Source: Anaspis maculata
Lineage: Eukaryota > Arthropoda > Insecta > Coleoptera > Scraptiidae
Direction: 5' to 3'
DNA: 64,000 nucleotides
Assembly (NCBI GenBank): GCA_949128115.1
Contig: OX421963.1
Coordinates: forward strand, 57,965,306 to 58,029,305
Shown: positions 51,201 through 58,060 of the stretch, one piece after another
How positions within the stretch are numbered: position 1 is the first letter of the stretch
Layout of the letters: the number at the start of each line of letters is the position of its first letter
The notes under the pieces: model-generated
What the model was told of the DNA's origin: nothing
What the model saw: only the letters and a program-made list of their open reading frames with translations
Databases searched by the model: none
Program-made: the position numbers and the translations under genes

Positions 51201-54200
51201 AAAAAATGTTATGTACAATGTATATAATTTAATTGTTATTATGATTTTAATTTAATTAGAAGCGTGTAAGGTACTTCTGCGTGAATAAAATTTTGTTGTA
51301 AATATTTTAAAGCACTTTTGTAATATAACTGCACCGTCTTCTCCTTTTCTGTGTGTGCCATAACAAGTGGTGTCTTTTTGTTGTTAAATGGCCAGTGAGT
51401 CCTCTTTTTTCTTATTGTAAAGTTATGTAGTACGTAGTTAAATATACTATGTTAATTACTTCCGCATTTTCTTTATTGTTCCTGGTTATTTTTTTTAACA
51501 AAAAGTAGGTGAGGGGCACAAATGCACCAAAATTCTTTTTTCACTATGTATGGATTGGAAATGTGCCAGCACAAAATTTGACACTTAAAGCGTTTCATTA
51601 AGAAAAAATGTAAGTACACCATCAAGGCAAAATTTGTAGTACTGTAGCTAGTTCTAATTACTTCCAACTTTCTCTATTAACAGGAAAAGGATTTTTTCAT
51701 TTTCGGGTGATTAATACTGCACGACAATAATAAAAAAAACGATGAAATTATAGCTTTATTATATACAAAAAATATATATATATATTGGGAAGAATCACAA
51801 TACTTTTGGATTTCAGACTGGACGCGTGACGACTCCGTACTTGTTCCGCATCAGCGGCAGAAGAAAAACTTCACCTGTAACACCTTCGACCACAACACGA
51901 ACGACTCCCGCACCAAAGGCCAGTTCTCGGCCGACTAAGATTACTCGCAGAAAATACCCAGCGTCAAGCAACACCAAGACGTTAGAAAGTCAAGGTGAGT
52001 TCTCCATTAAGGAAGATGAGATCGTATTTTTGCTGCTCATCCCCTCTAGCATATTTCCCACACTCGACATTCCGGGAAAAATCTCGCTTGAAAAAACAAA
52101 TGGTGCATCATTTATTATGTTTCAGAACACTAATTGCGTTCTGCATTGTCTTAATATGTTACATAAGAACACATACTTCCTGCAGCATATGCAACGTATC
52201 CAGTGTTTAAATGCATTCATCTCTACCGTCTGAAACCAGAAATAATTTGCATGAAACACCACTCGCCGGCTATTATTGTGAACAATGTAGGAAGGAAATC
52301 ATCTAACAATCGTTGGTAAATGTTTGCCCCATAAAATTGCAATGAGCGGAAGATGCCTCGCCTAGCTTCACCTTTTAATGTAAGACTAGTTGGTTACCTC
52401 GAGCCATGTCAAGATTCCACATTCCACTTCGACATTTTGATAGGAGCGATGGGACTTTCATTTTAGTTGTATTCATTTACCACTGATACATGGATCTTCA
52501 CCAAGAGAAAATTGGAATTAGTTGCATTTGATTGCGCATCCTCTTCACATAGGTATTCATCATCTACAGAAACAAGAGCAACAACAATATAGCCTAACAA
52601 AAAGCCTAGCTGCTTAGAATAAAAATGTATGCAAGGAAACTCTTCACAACGTTCCACCATACAACTAGACTGGGTAGTGCGTACCCTTCAATGTGTCGCG
52701 ACCGAAAGCTTTACCTCTTTTAAAACGATGTAACTTTTGATTCCCGCGAAATATTTCGATTCGATTTGCAGTATCCGTTAGCCTCATCCTCATCTTCTGG
52801 CAGTCCATTCTATAGATACAACCCCCCCCCCCCCTCCCCTAAATAGTTTGTACAGGGTGGTATGTGAAGCAGTGCAAATTTTCGATGTATTGAACGAAAC
52901 CCTGTTTGTGGAAAAAATGTTTTTTTTTGCAGTTTCAACCATGACATTATGGTGCTTCATGCCTTATTACTTCGGAACGATGTTGAAATTGTTTGATTCG
53001 TAAATCCAGCAAAGGAGACATGATTTTTTTTCGATTTAGGGCATTTTCGATCTATTCTTACGCAATACAATCTTTTGTTGATAAGAGAATGAAATTTGGA
53101 GCGATTGCTTATTTAATGATTTTCAGCACCTCGACTTTTTTGTATAATTTTGGTCTGCGTATGGTTCCGTGTTCAAATTGAAGTTTCAGACAAAACCAAT
53201 GGCTCCAAAAGAGAGAACTCGAAAAAAATCAGGGTATCGAAAGTCTCACCAGTCGAAACAAAAATTATATCCTCGCTGTTGGACTTCCGATTCGACAAAT
53301 TCCAAAATCGCTTCGAGGTAAGACATTGATGAAACTTCATAATGTCATGGTTGAAAATAAAAAAAATCAATTTTTTTCCACACACGGGGTTTGGTTGAAC
53401 ACATTGAAAATTTCCACTGGTGTACATATCATTCTGTATCTATACAAACTTTATTTGAGGGGTCTTGAGTTTTGTAGCTATAGCATAGACTGTCAGAAGA
53501 TAAGGCTAACGAACATCACAAAGGGAATTAAAATATTTAGCGGAAATCAAAAGTTACATCGTTTTGGAATGAGGCAAAATTTTCAGTCGCGACACTGAGT
53601 GATGCGCAGTTTATATCCCTACACGTCTTCGCTCCAGCATTCAAGCATATTTCGGTACATCGCCTTCTTACTCTTCCATCCCTTTCAACGGCTTTTCGTT
53701 TGCACCGTGAATATCCGTTTCGTAGATCTGCTTATAGGGATTCACACTCGGATTTTTATTAATCGCGACAGTCATCTCATTTGTTACCTTTCTTCTAGCG
53801 GTTCGATCAAAAACAAAACATAGATCCCGTTTTCATCGGCCAGAAATACAAGCGGATGCGAGTGTCGGTTCGCTCAAGTCAAACCGGCCAAAACACCGGG
53901 TTGACTTGATCGGAATGGTCGGATGGAGTTGGAATATGATCCAAAGATGCGAGAAAACCTGGTCATAGATGATTATCTGTATTTTTTCAGAAGCCACAAC
54001 GCAGAAGCCGACCGACAGTAGGTACAGATTCGTATCGCGAAAACCGTTCTTCCGCTCGACAACTCCGAAAAACTTGCTGGAAACAACACGTATTTCAAGC
54101 ATTGACCAGACCAGGGAATCCAGCAACCAGCAGTCTCTGGAAGAGGACTACGATGAAAACGGCACGACAGAACTGGGAGATATAGCTGCTGCCCTGAGCG

Positions 54201-54757
54201 TTATCCAAAAAGCACCCTTACCCGGAAAAATCCCTACAACCTCCATCAGAACCACAATACCTTTACGAATCATGTCCACACCACGTAAGAATACACTAAC
54301 TAATATGCGATAATTTACCCACCAACACAAAAATTACTGTTTAGTTCCGACACGGTCCAGGATAAAGTACACAACGCACACACCAACTCTTCCACCCACC
54401 ACCAAAAAGTTCATAATCCGGAGACCACCTCAAGCCTTTGAAAAAATCAATCCTTCAGTCCAAGCCAACACGTTCCGGCCGTTGGCAGACTACGACTACT
54501 ACGATGACAACGTCGGCAGCATCATAGCAAGGATCCCGGAACACAGCAAGGTTCTGCTTCACAGCAACGGCGTCATCGAATGTCTGGATCAAGGAAATTT
54601 CCCGCATCCGGTGTCTTGCAAGAAGTTCATTTCATGTGCCAAAATGGAAAATGGGAACGTGCTGGGATGGGAATACACGTGTCCCATAAATTTGAGTTTT
54701 GATCCTATTGGGGGAATGTGTAACTGGTCAGCTGGATTGGGCTGCAACGCAAAATAG
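28027..54757 (+). CDS. Cht6: Chitinase 6-type gene (whole model, spliced)
   Basis: Secreted GH18 endochitinase of the insect group VI type. It hydrolyses beta-1,4 GlcNAc links of chitin in cuticle or other extracellular matrix. Coding exons by hand: 28027-28087, 28542-28724, 43012-43271, 43323-43447, 43496-43625, 43676-43861, 43940-44202, 44697-44980, 45046-45359, 45419-45512, 45569-45845, 46402-46548, 46600-46800, 46862-46942, 47000-47098, 47153-51191 (or to 47453), 51817-51994, 53991-54284, 54345-54757. All junctions are GT-AG and keep frame. With a two-codon first exon, the giant-exon form is 2249 residues and the form using donor 47454 is 1298. Residues (counted from that start): signal peptide ~1-22, GH18 ~27-400, CBM14 ~503-558, Ser/Thr-rich tail after. 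The closest family match I recognise is Cht6 because of the long tail. The first coding exon is unresolved. Confidence 0.88.
28542..28724 (+). CDS. Cht6: Cht6 exon 3: start of GH18 domain
   Basis: Encodes the first strands of the GH18 barrel: VVCYYTNWSVYRPGTAKFSP, then the NINPYLCTHLIYAFGGF block typical of insect chitinases. Both flanking splice sites are strong (TTCTTGCAG; GTAAGG at 28725, phase 1). The CDS enters with phase 1 and joins to exon 4 through a split Gly codon. The intron that follows is 14.3 kb. Confidence 0.92.
30475..30942. repeat. Palindromic element inside the inner element
   Basis: Arms about 30475-30677 and 30735-30942. AATCGATTTGAACCTGAGC pairs with GCTCAGGTTCAAATCGATT near 30917, and GACTGCAGGGTTTTGAGTTA pairs with its mate near 30745. 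The loop is about 55 bp. A diverged partial copy of the right half appears at about 31345-31455. Confidence 0.75.
31514..33161. mobile_element. 1.65-kb near-perfect palindrome
   Basis: The left half (31514-32490) reads as the complement of the right half (32560-33161) through most of its length: TGCTCCACAATGAAGTTGTC at the outer left against GACAACTTCACTGTGGAGCA at the outer right, and further in through ACAGGATCTGTTGAGGATAG and GATCAAAAATGTGTGTTGC. The left arm carries an extra ~227-bp retroposon (31852-32078). As a transcribed part of an intron it would form a very long RNA hairpin. No transposase is present. Confidence 0.85.
31852..32078 (-). mobile_element. Short retroposon insertion with 13-bp target duplication
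   Basis: ACACAGAAGATAT occurs at 31839-31851 and again at 32066-32078, bracketing sequence that is absent from the other arm of the palindrome. Next to the left duplication is a (TA)n run, which would be the 3' tail if the element is read on the - strand. The - strand body begins near CAGAATCTGGATGGGTGACT, which recalls the GGATGGGTGAC box of 5S rRNA used by 5S-type SINEs, but the match is too short to classify. SINE-like retroposon is the best reading. Confidence 0.55.
33514..33635. repeat. Hairpin element
   Basis: TCGTGTGATCAATTGAATTC followed by CTAATTTAGACAG pairs exactly or nearly with its complement at 33602-33635. The loop is about 55 bp. A small MITE-like unit inside the right part of the inner element. 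Confidence 0.8.
34381..34415 (+). repeat. (GTCC)n microsatellite
   Basis: About 8.5 units of GTCC, preceded by TCGCTTT. The complementary run at 38698-38760 is preceded (on its - strand) by the same CGCTTT, so the two form an inverted pair about 4.3 kb apart. Confidence 0.9.
34640..36175 (+). repeat. Three dispersed copies of a ~130-bp unit
   Basis: Copies at about 34640-34780, 35040-35170 and 36045-36175. Each runs from a TATATTTAGAG..AATTTGAACTT segment to TTTTTGAAAA..GACC/GGCC..CTACGGCTCGGC. They are separated by other repeat types in this block. Confidence 0.65.
35456..36515 (+). repeat. Direct duplication of ~335 bp, each with a (GTCT)n run
   Basis: 35456-35790 and 36175-36515 are close copies. 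Each starts TGACGCTTATGTGGCCGGTT and continues through a CTGTCTGTCTGT run (longer in the second), GTCCCC..AGGGTGGCCAATGGGC and on to CCTCAAGGACCAAATAGGCA. The second carries expanded GTCT units. Predicted peptides in this region are translations of the microsatellite. Confidence 0.85.
35779..36900 (+). repeat. ~118-bp tandem repeats in two blocks
   Basis: Units start near GCCGCCATCTTGGC and run through ATATTGAAAT, TTTTCATGAAACTTGGA and CGATCATTCTTATTTTCAAG. One block lies at about 35779-36030 (two units and a part), the other at about 36520-36900 (three to four units). The duplicated GTCT segment lies between them. Confidence 0.75.
36952..38400 (+). repeat. ~263-bp satellite array, dimeric
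   Basis: About 5.5 tandem units, each opening with a TTTGGGGGCGG..GCTGGAGGCGGCG block at about 36955, 37220, 37488, 37743, 38010 and 38270. Alternate units differ in a fixed way: units 1, 3 (and roughly 5) carry GGCAGCATT..GTAACTGTTGCACAG, whereas units 2 and 4 carry GGCAGAGTTTGG..AATTCTT. The array is thus an A-B-A-B higher-order repeat of about 525 bp. G-rich runs stand out against the AT-rich surroundings. Diverged half units continue to about 38600. Confidence 0.85.
38698..38760 (-). repeat. (GGAC)n microsatellite
   Basis: About 15 tetranucleotide units of GGAC with a few CAGAC variants. It is the complement of the run at 34381 and flanked by a matching AAAGCG. Confidence 0.9.
40080..40419 (+). 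mobile_element. MITE family A, copy 2 (expanded)
   Basis: Same termini as 1813-2025 (TATATCCC..GGGATATA) but 340 bp long. It has a triple GCCGCTGATA unit near 40170-40205 and a second copy of the CAGCTTGTCACTTTATTTTT segment, so it has grown by internal duplication. Noncoding. Confidence 0.8.
43012..43271 (+). CDS. Cht6: Cht6 exon 4: catalytic motif of GH18
   Basis: Encodes KTMLAIGGWNEGS (conserved strand 3 motif) and FDGLDLDWEYP, the GH18 catalytic signature D-x-x-D-x-D-x-E. The proton-donor Glu is codon 43206-43208, residue 149 counting from a two-codon first exon. All three Asp and the Glu are intact, so the enzyme should be active. Donor GTAAAA at 43272, phase 0. The next intron is only 51 bp. 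Confidence 0.95.
43323..43447 (+). CDS. Cht6: Cht6 exon 5
   Basis: Encodes ELREEFDRESEKTGRNRLLL and then TMAVPAGIEYI, a GH18 barrel strand typical of insect chitinases. The 51-bp intron before it (43272-43322) has no stop and is a multiple of three, so it could be retained without breaking the frame. It would put 17 residues into the middle of an otherwise well-conserved segment, so splicing is the better call. Ends in phase 2. Confidence 0.9.
43496..43625 (+). CDS. Cht6: Cht6 exon 6
   Basis: Encodes YLDWMNILSYDYHSAFEP, the third conserved GH18 block (M-x-Y-D-x-H), followed by NHHAPLYSLEEESEYNYDGE. Acceptor TTGCAG, donor GTACGT at 43626, phase 0. Confidence 0.93.
43676..43861 (+). CDS. Cht6: Cht6 exon 7
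   Basis: Encodes a barrel strand and the insertion subdomain: KLVMGIPTYGRSYTLYNPDA, then the region up to GYLAYYE. GIPTYGRSYTL is typical of insect GH18 chitinases. Acceptor TTTTCAG, donor GTTTGT at 43862, phase 0. Confidence 0.93.
43940..44202 (+). CDS. Cht6: Cht6 exon 8: end of GH18 domain
   Basis: Encodes QWVGYDDEAIARKKSEYV and then GLGGIMFWSIDNDDFRGAC, the fourth conserved GH18 block with the substrate-stacking Trp. Closes the barrel with KPYPIIEAAKEALISALG. Donor GTGAGT at 44203, phase 2. Confidence 0.93.
44697..44980 (+). CDS. Cht6: Cht6 exon 9: basic Ser/Thr/Pro linker
   Basis: A low-complexity linker between the catalytic and chitin-binding domains, rich in Arg/Lys, Thr and Pro (for example KRPTRRRNRIKPKEEKAKPR, later TTPAPPSTPDQGG). 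It is likely O-glycosylated in the Pro/Thr part. Acceptor TTGCAG; donor GTTAGT at 44981, phase 1. Confidence 0.85.
45046..45359 (+). CDS. Cht6: Cht6 exon 10: first CBM14 domain
   Basis: A peritrophin-A type chitin-binding domain with all six Cys: KCEDEGFYPHPKDCKKYFWC, later FTCPAGLYF, DSCDY and VLCNK (residues about 503-558). It is followed in the same exon by a Thr-rich linker (TTTTTEATTTKATTTRKTT). Acceptor ACTAG; donor GTAGGT at 45360, phase 0. Anchors the enzyme to chitin. Confidence 0.93.
45419..45512 (+). CDS. Cht6: Cht6 exon 11: acidic segment
   Basis: Encodes DEYEYEDEEDDKNSEEDP then KVIKELFDLIRKAG. The acidic run followed by a predicted amphipathic helix continues into exon 12. Acceptor TTTTTGAG is weaker than its neighbours but keeps frame. 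Donor GTAATT at 45513, phase 1. Confidence 0.8.
45569..45845 (+). CDS. Cht6: Cht6 exon 12
   Basis: Encodes GGIEELERQLKFQEE, a short helical segment that together with the end of exon 11 looks like a small conserved unit, then a Ser-rich tail ending RPQYTTIARQR. The last part is the first instance of a Y-x-x-I-x-R motif that recurs in the next exons. Acceptor CTTTGCAG; donor GTAAAA at 45846, phase 2. Confidence 0.85.
46160..46282. mobile_element. Hairpin MITE in Cht6 intron 12
   Basis: GAACGTCCTCAAGTTGG near 46172 pairs with CCAACTTGAGGACGTTC near 46254, with further pairing of GATCAA ends. It sits in the 556-bp intron 45846-46401, whose size it largely explains, since neighbouring introns are 50-60 bp. 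Confidence 0.75.
46402..46548 (+). CDS. Cht6: Cht6 exon 13 (phase 2-2, 147 nt)
   Basis: Encodes an acidic run (NQDEEDEDDDDDEDPSPK) and then KQYVNIQRGRSTVSNDEE. Acceptor AACGTTTCAG, chosen because earlier AG sites give a stop or the wrong phase. Length is a multiple of three, entry and exit are both phase 2. Confidence 0.82.
46600..46800 (+). CDS. Cht6: Cht6 exon 14 (phase 2-2, 201 nt)
   Basis: Encodes an acidic/basic block (SDDDIEEEEEKKKAV), then two Y-x-x-I-x-R motifs: QYVNIRRQKP and KYTLIRRGTTTES. Acceptor TGTTCCAG, donor GTAAGT at 46801. Symmetric exon, frame-preserving if skipped. Confidence 0.85.
46862..46942 (+). CDS. Cht6: Cht6 exon 15 (phase 2-2, 81 nt)
   Basis: A small exon encoding STSRRGSTTANAVEKTTTRG and PTSTES, a basic Ser/Thr-rich segment. 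Acceptor TTATCTTAG; donor GTAAGC at 46943. Symmetric phase 2-2. Confidence 0.82.
47000..47098 (+). CDS. Cht6: Cht6 exon 16 (phase 2-2, 99 nt)
   Basis: Encodes KYKTIKRGSTTESPVKEVTI and on to DSSTLK. Carries one more Y-x-x-I-x-R-G motif. Acceptor TATTTTAAG. Ends at a donor GTACGT (47099) before a 54-bp stop-free intron whose acceptor is CATTTTCAG. The phase 2 rule of the previous exons is kept, which is why I call this an intron. Confidence 0.75.
47153..51191 (+). CDS. Cht6: Cht6 exon 17: giant Ser/Thr-rich tail exon, alternative 3' end
   Basis: A 4-kb exon that remains open for about 1345 codons and ends in TAG. Low complexity: Ser/Thr with acidic and basic patches, many N-x-S/T sites. There is a tandem ~11-residue repeat SNSTTHDITI near 48960-49065, and a recurring basic motif RKIIRRLRPTTE / RKIVRKLRPTEP / RKVIRRFKPTTEQ (about 48050-48640). 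No folded domain is apparent until a more ordered-looking end (about 50640-51190). An AATAAA 93 nt after the stop suggests a true transcript end. The donor at 47454 inside it gives a second form. Long mucin-like tails are a group VI chitinase trait. Confidence 0.85.
47454..47459 (+). promoter_or_regulatory. Cht6: Internal alternative splice donor in giant exon
   Basis: AAG followed by GTGAGT at 47454, a near-consensus U1 site, falls exactly on a codon boundary. The next downstream exon (51817) opens in phase 0 and only that frame lacks stops, so the two join in frame as TTK then TGRVTTPYLF. Use of this site removes 3.7 kb of tail and yields the 1298-residue form with the C-terminal CBM14. Prediction only. 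Confidence 0.65.
51284..51289 (+). terminator. Cht6: Poly(A) signal of the long-tail Cht6 form
   Basis: AATAAA 93 nt past the TAG at 51189-51191, followed by T/GT-rich sequence (TTTTGTTG, later CTGTGTGTGCC). Fits cleavage and polyadenylation downstream of the giant exon. Confidence 0.65.
51817..51994 (+). CDS. Cht6: Cht6 exon 18
   Basis: Encodes TGRVTTPYLFRISGRRKTSP then a Thr/Pro/Arg-rich linker. Acceptor TTTCAG; donor GTGAGT at 51995, phase 1. The other two frames contain stops, which fixes its phase at 0. It must be joined to a phase 0 donor: 47454 is the best, with weak alternatives at 50499 and 51150. Confidence 0.8.
51995..53990 (+). other. Cht6: Cht6 intron 18
   Basis: A 2-kb intron between GTGAGT and ATTTTTTCAG. 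Nearly half is the palindromic element 52678-53610, next to a C14 homopolymer near 52820. Frames that extend exon 18 into the intron (to 52233) show no conserved content. Confidence 0.8.
52678..53610. mobile_element. ~930-bp palindromic element
   Basis: Left arm 52678-52960 and right arm 53320-53610 are inverted copies. TGTGTCGCGAC pairs with GTCGCGACACT; GTAACTTTTGATT pairs with AATCAAAAGTTAC; TTTCAACCATGACATTATG pairs with CATAATGTCATGGTTGAAA. The centre is about 360 bp and AT-rich. Noncoding. Confidence 0.8.
53991..54284 (+). CDS. Cht6: Cht6 exon 19
   Basis: Encodes Ser/Thr/Arg-rich sequence with YRFVSRKPFFRSTTPKNL and LGDIAAALSVIQKAPLPGK. Phase 1 in and out. Acceptor follows a T-rich tract (ATTTTTTCAG); donor GTAAGA at 54285. 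Confidence 0.82.
54345..54757 (+). CDS. Cht6: Cht6 exon 20: second CBM14 domain and stop
   Basis: Encodes a linker with a short acidic/Tyr patch (DYDYYDDN) and then a second peritrophin-A domain with six Cys: IECLDQGNFPHPVSCKKF, ISCAKM, EYTCP, GMCNW, GLGCNAK, ending at TAG 54755-54757. In the 1298-residue form it covers about residues 1241-1295. The acceptor CTGTTTAG at 54344 is normal. A GH18-CBM14-linker-CBM14 layout would give chitin contact at both ends of the tail. Confidence 0.87.
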
Positions 54758-54844
54758 GGGGAGGAGGTACCTTCAAAGCTGGGCTAGGTGCTTACTTCCA
54801 TCCAACTCCAAATTTAATGCATTTTATGGTGACTATAATATGAT

Positions 54845-54850
54845 AATAAA
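54845..54850 (+). terminator. Cht6: Poly(A) signal of the CBM14-ended Cht6 form
   Basis: AATAAA 87 nt past the stop at 54757. Position is normal for an insect 3' UTR. A GT-rich element is not obvious right after it. Confidence 0.5.
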
Positions 54851-55015
54851 TTGGCATAAGTTTCAAGCCGTATATGGGTCATGCATTTGGCTTTAGCATC
54901 ACCGCGATCCTAGCGGAGAGCGGACAAACTCTCAAACTTAATTCGTGTTATGTGTCTATGGTGTTATGTCCGCAGAGGCGCCCTGAACTTAGCGTATAGA
55001 AGTTGGAGCCACTTA

Positions 55016-55143
55016 GGCCCAGTATTATAACGGATTTGAACCTCCGGTTGAAAGCAAATTTGAGCGCTGTCATTGGTTCGGACATCCTTTAACCTCCGGT
55101 TGACATCCAACCAGCGGTCAACCGGGCATTATAATACTGGGCC
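55016..55143. mobile_element. MITE with TTA target duplication
   Basis: GGCCCAGTATTATAA pairs with TTATAATACTGGGCC at the right end. TTA flanks both sides. Inner AACCTCCGGTTGA elements repeat in both halves. The 3-bp TWA duplication suggests a PIF/Harbinger-type parent. Confidence 0.75.
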
Positions 55144-55320
55144 TTAGTATAGGCCGATTTATCACCTTTACTATAGCCACCATATACACTCACTTCCAGT
55201 CATACAACTTTCAGTTCCCATTGAGCTAGGAGTCTCTTGTTGCTTCTCATTGAAAAATGTCAGATGTCGATGCCACTGATGTCAACCAGGACCAATGTGA
55301 TGTCCTGACTAATGTGGTAA

Positions 55321-55461
55321 TACCCTAGACACACTAGAGAGCTCAATGATAATTAACCAGAAAACGCCATTATCTTTTCTGTGCTATCACAAAGACAGCA
55401 AGGCAAACTGAAATGACGATCCATAGTGGTAATGAACATTAAGCTCTCTAGTGTCGAGGGA
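55321..55461. mobile_element. Inverted-repeat MITE
   Basis: TACCCTAGACACACTAGAGA pairs with its complement near 55443-55461 (AGCTCTCTAGTGTCGAGGGA) with small mismatches. The interior is about 100 bp and noncoding. It lies in the intergenic gap between the 3' ends of Cht6 and RCL1. Confidence 0.7.
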
Positions 55462-55949
55462 ATGTTTAAATTCGTGTCCAGCTGAAAACGGACTGCTTTT
55501 GATGGATATGGACAACGTTTTCTAATTCTGGTTTTTAAATCAAGATGTGTACATATGAACGATTTTTTTTTATCCCCAAAGTTCGCTTGTGTGATTTAGT
55601 TTCTAAGTGCCTAGATAGACACTCGCATTTTTTTAAATTATCGCGATTGACTTGTGATTACTTTCTATATGTATTTATATTGTTGAAAAAATTCAAAACA
55701 AAAAAAAAGATGTTAACAAAGTGCAAGGTTTAAAATAGATTGTTTTAATCTGGGAAAATGTGTATCAAACTGTTACTGTTAAGTTTATTGATTAAACTCA
55801 TGAAAACCTAACAATATGCCATTTTTTGTATCACGTAAGTTATCCTTAAGCATTTACTAATCTCTATTTGTAAGATACTCACTCTGTTTCATAACTTTGT
55901 GTATTTATAAAAATTAGAAAAAAAACAATGAATAAATATTTATATTATT

Positions 55950-56303
55950 TTACAAAGTTCTCTTACTGATATTAGTGTATCCAACGCCAACACAAGTCAG
56001 CAGAACCTTTTTCGAGCCTGTACCTGATTCTTCGTCTTCAGGTTCGTGATAGTCTAGTTTGAAAACTATACCTAGGAACTCTTTCAAATGCCTCAAAAGT
56101 CCAATGGCACATTCGCTCAAAGGCCCTGTGACAAATTTTGACACATCTGCAGGGCCTAACGCCATGCACAATATCGCGATAGACTGACAAGTGGAATCAG
56201 TAACACCCCCTAAATAAATTTCATGCAGTAACCTTTGAGCGGCAGCTTCTCCTACATCTTCTGGGACTGAGGGATCTTCACCTTCCGACACGACGTTTGA
56301 CAC
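55950..56303 (-). CDS. RCL1: RCL1 exon 3
   Basis: Starts after CCTATTCTTCAG with VSNVVSEGEDPSVPEDVG, continues through AAQRLLHEIYLGGVTDS, ALGPADVSKFVTGPLSE and LLRHLKEFLGIVFKLDY, and ends in VGVGYTNISKRTL. An acidic HEPEDEESGTG loop lies near the end. Stop TAA at 55952-55950. Confidence 0.95.
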   Translation of the reverse strand: MSNVVSEGEDPSVPEDVGEAAAQRLLHEIYLGGVTDSTCQSIAILCMALGPADVSKFVTGPLSECAIGLLRHLKEFLGIVFKLDYHEPEDEESGTGSKKVLLTCVGVGYTNISKRTL

Positions 56304-57869
56304 CTGAAGAATAGGAATATTAGAGAACTAATCGTGATGAAAGCCAATCCAAGCTGGTATGTCCAAGCGTGATATCACTTCACAATGATTCAAACTGGCA
56401 AACCAAAAATCATCATACCTATTATACAAGATACCGAGCGTTCATTAATTAAATGGGTCAAGGGTGCCTGTGACTTTGAAAACATCTGTCGGAACTAGCA
56501 TCGTTCATTTGATGTCTGTAATTTTTTGGTTATCCTAATTTGTCAAACCAGTCGCAGTTTTCGTTTTCGGAACATTTTAAATGTGGTTTTCACGGCAGGG
56601 CACAAAACCTACATGATCGAGGAATATTTTCAAACTTGAAGTATTCTCGTGCACTTATGGCAGATCAGATATCAATAAAATGGGACGTAACTTGTCAAAG
56701 TTTGACAAATTTACTACAAAAGGATTACGCTAGTTTCGACAGACGTTTTTGAATTCACAGGCACCCTTGACCCATTTAATTTATGAACTCTCGGTAGAAT
56801 AATTCTTGTTCACTTCAAAAAGCATCCAGAGGCAAAATGGTTTAGAGATTTCAACTGAAATTTTACAATAATGGAAAAGACTTTATCCCAGAGATTTTTG
56901 CGACTGTCAGGTGTTCATTATGGACATACCAAGAGACCATAATATTAAAAATTAAAAGCGGGAGAGGGACAACATTGAATTTTTAATATGGTCCATTTGG
57001 ACTTCAAAACATGTATAGATACCTGTTCAGCTGAATAAATCACACCATCAGTAGTTTCTGCAGCTAAATGTATGCCAAATCCTGGACTTTTACCAGACAG
57101 CTTCCCTCGGTTTTGATCTGTACTGATGTAGACATCTGGTAAAAACTTCAGCAAGACTCCTTTGGCTTTGTCAACCATTCTGTTAGCGATGGCGGGAGAG
57201 ACTCGCAAGGCATACGCTGTGCCTCGTATACGTTTCACCATACCACTGTCGAGTACATGGATAGGTCTCAGCTGCTTCCTGACTGGGCATTTGAAGACTA
57301 CCTCGCCTCCGCCCAAAGGCAACATTCCTCTTTTACAAATCTTCAATTCCAGTCCTTCATCATCCAACATGAACCTCCTCAGAGTGTTCAACATCGACGT
57401 TTTGATCAGATCCACCGAAGGGTCGATGTTATTGCTTGTGACTCCTCGCAATGTCACATTCAATGGTTCTTTGCAAAAGATGCCCAGCATCACTAGGGCT
57501 TCTAAGTAGTAACCTGGAAAAACAAAAAGCCGTTTTCATTATATGGAAACAAGACAATATTATTGTGAACTTACCGATCCCTCTCTGTGTGGAACACTCA
57601 TGGTCGATTTTACCGCCGTGAAGAAGTCCTGGTTGGAAAAAGAATGAAGTTGCTGTGTGGTCCAATTCTATTGTAGTGCCGTTCGTGATTTTATCGAATA
57701 GTCGAATTAAACTGACTTCAAACTGTTTCAGGCCTGGCTCGTCTTCGAATTCGCGAATGTTTGTTATTCGAACAGGTTTTCCACTAATTACAGACAGAAC
57801 TAACCTTTGTCGAAGGAAATTGCTTCCTTTGTAAACAAGTGCGCTTCCTTTTGTCGTCGCAGTGGTCAT
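55950..57869 (-). CDS. RCL1: RNA 3'-terminal phosphate cyclase-like protein (RCL1)
   Basis: Nucleolar factor needed with the GTPase Bms1 for early pre-18S rRNA cleavage. It has the RtcA fold but, as known for the family, no cyclase activity. Three exons read on the - strand: 57869-57575, 57513-57023, 56303-55950. They give 1140 nt, 379 residues, close to the usual ~370. Recognisable family blocks: KGSNFLRQRLVLSVISGKPV near the start, GGKIDHECSTQRGIGYYLEA across the first junction, NNIDPSVDLIK, LPLGGGEVVFKCP and GFGIHLAAET. Both introns are GT-AG and keep frame. The start ATG sits in AAAATGA context. The gene is complete and converges on Cht6; the second intron holds a MITE. No AATAAA on this strand lies directly behind the stop. 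Confidence 0.95.
56434..56794 (+). mobile_element. MITE family D, copy 1 (in RCL1 intron 2)
   Basis: 361 bp, starts CCGAGCGTTCATTAATTAAA and ends in TTAATTTATGAACTCTCGG, with TGGGTCAAGGGTGCCTGTG near the left and its complement near the right. TA on each side fits a Tc1/mariner-type insertion. It contains a 70-codon open frame, shared with copy 2, whose conservation simply reflects copy age. Copy 2 is at 61176-61536 and has exactly the same length. Confidence 0.88.
57023..57513 (-). CDS. RCL1: RCL1 exon 2
   Basis: Central part of the RtcA-like fold: YYLEALVMLGIFCKEPLNVT, RGVTSNNIDPSVDLIKTSML, LPLGGGEVVFKCPVRKQLRP, then IRGTAYALRVSPAIANRMVD and the end IYSAEQ. Acceptor TTTTTCCAG, donor GTATCT at 57022. 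Enters with phase 1, exits with phase 0. Confidence 0.95.
57575..57869 (-). CDS. RCL1: RCL1 exon 1
   Basis: Starts MTTATTKGSALVYKGSNFLR and contains the ITNIREFEDEPGLKQFEVSL and TTIELDHTATSFFFQPGLLH segments. Donor GTAAGT at 57574, phase 1. Confidence 0.95.
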
Positions 57870-58060
57870 TTTGAGTTCTATATTTGGTTTTCAAGCACCA
57901 ACAAACACTGCCAGCAGATATCAACCACTTTCAAATCAGCATTCAGCTTCAGCACGTGAGTTCCAGAAATTTGAGGTTAGGTTCATTTGTCAAAATTTGA
58001 CGCTTGACAGAAGCTCAGAAGCGATTACATGTGGCGATTACCACAGATAGCATGACATAC

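Noticed and set aside
51991..52233. Extension of exon 18 to a stop at 52233 as another 3' end
   Set aside because: A strong GTGAGT donor at 51995 joins in frame to 53991, and the read-through residues look noncoding. Retention cannot be excluded but has no positive support.
56540..56752. 70-codon frame conserved in two places (also 61282-61494)
   Set aside because: Both lie inside copies of the same 361-bp MITE; the similarity is copy age, not protein function.
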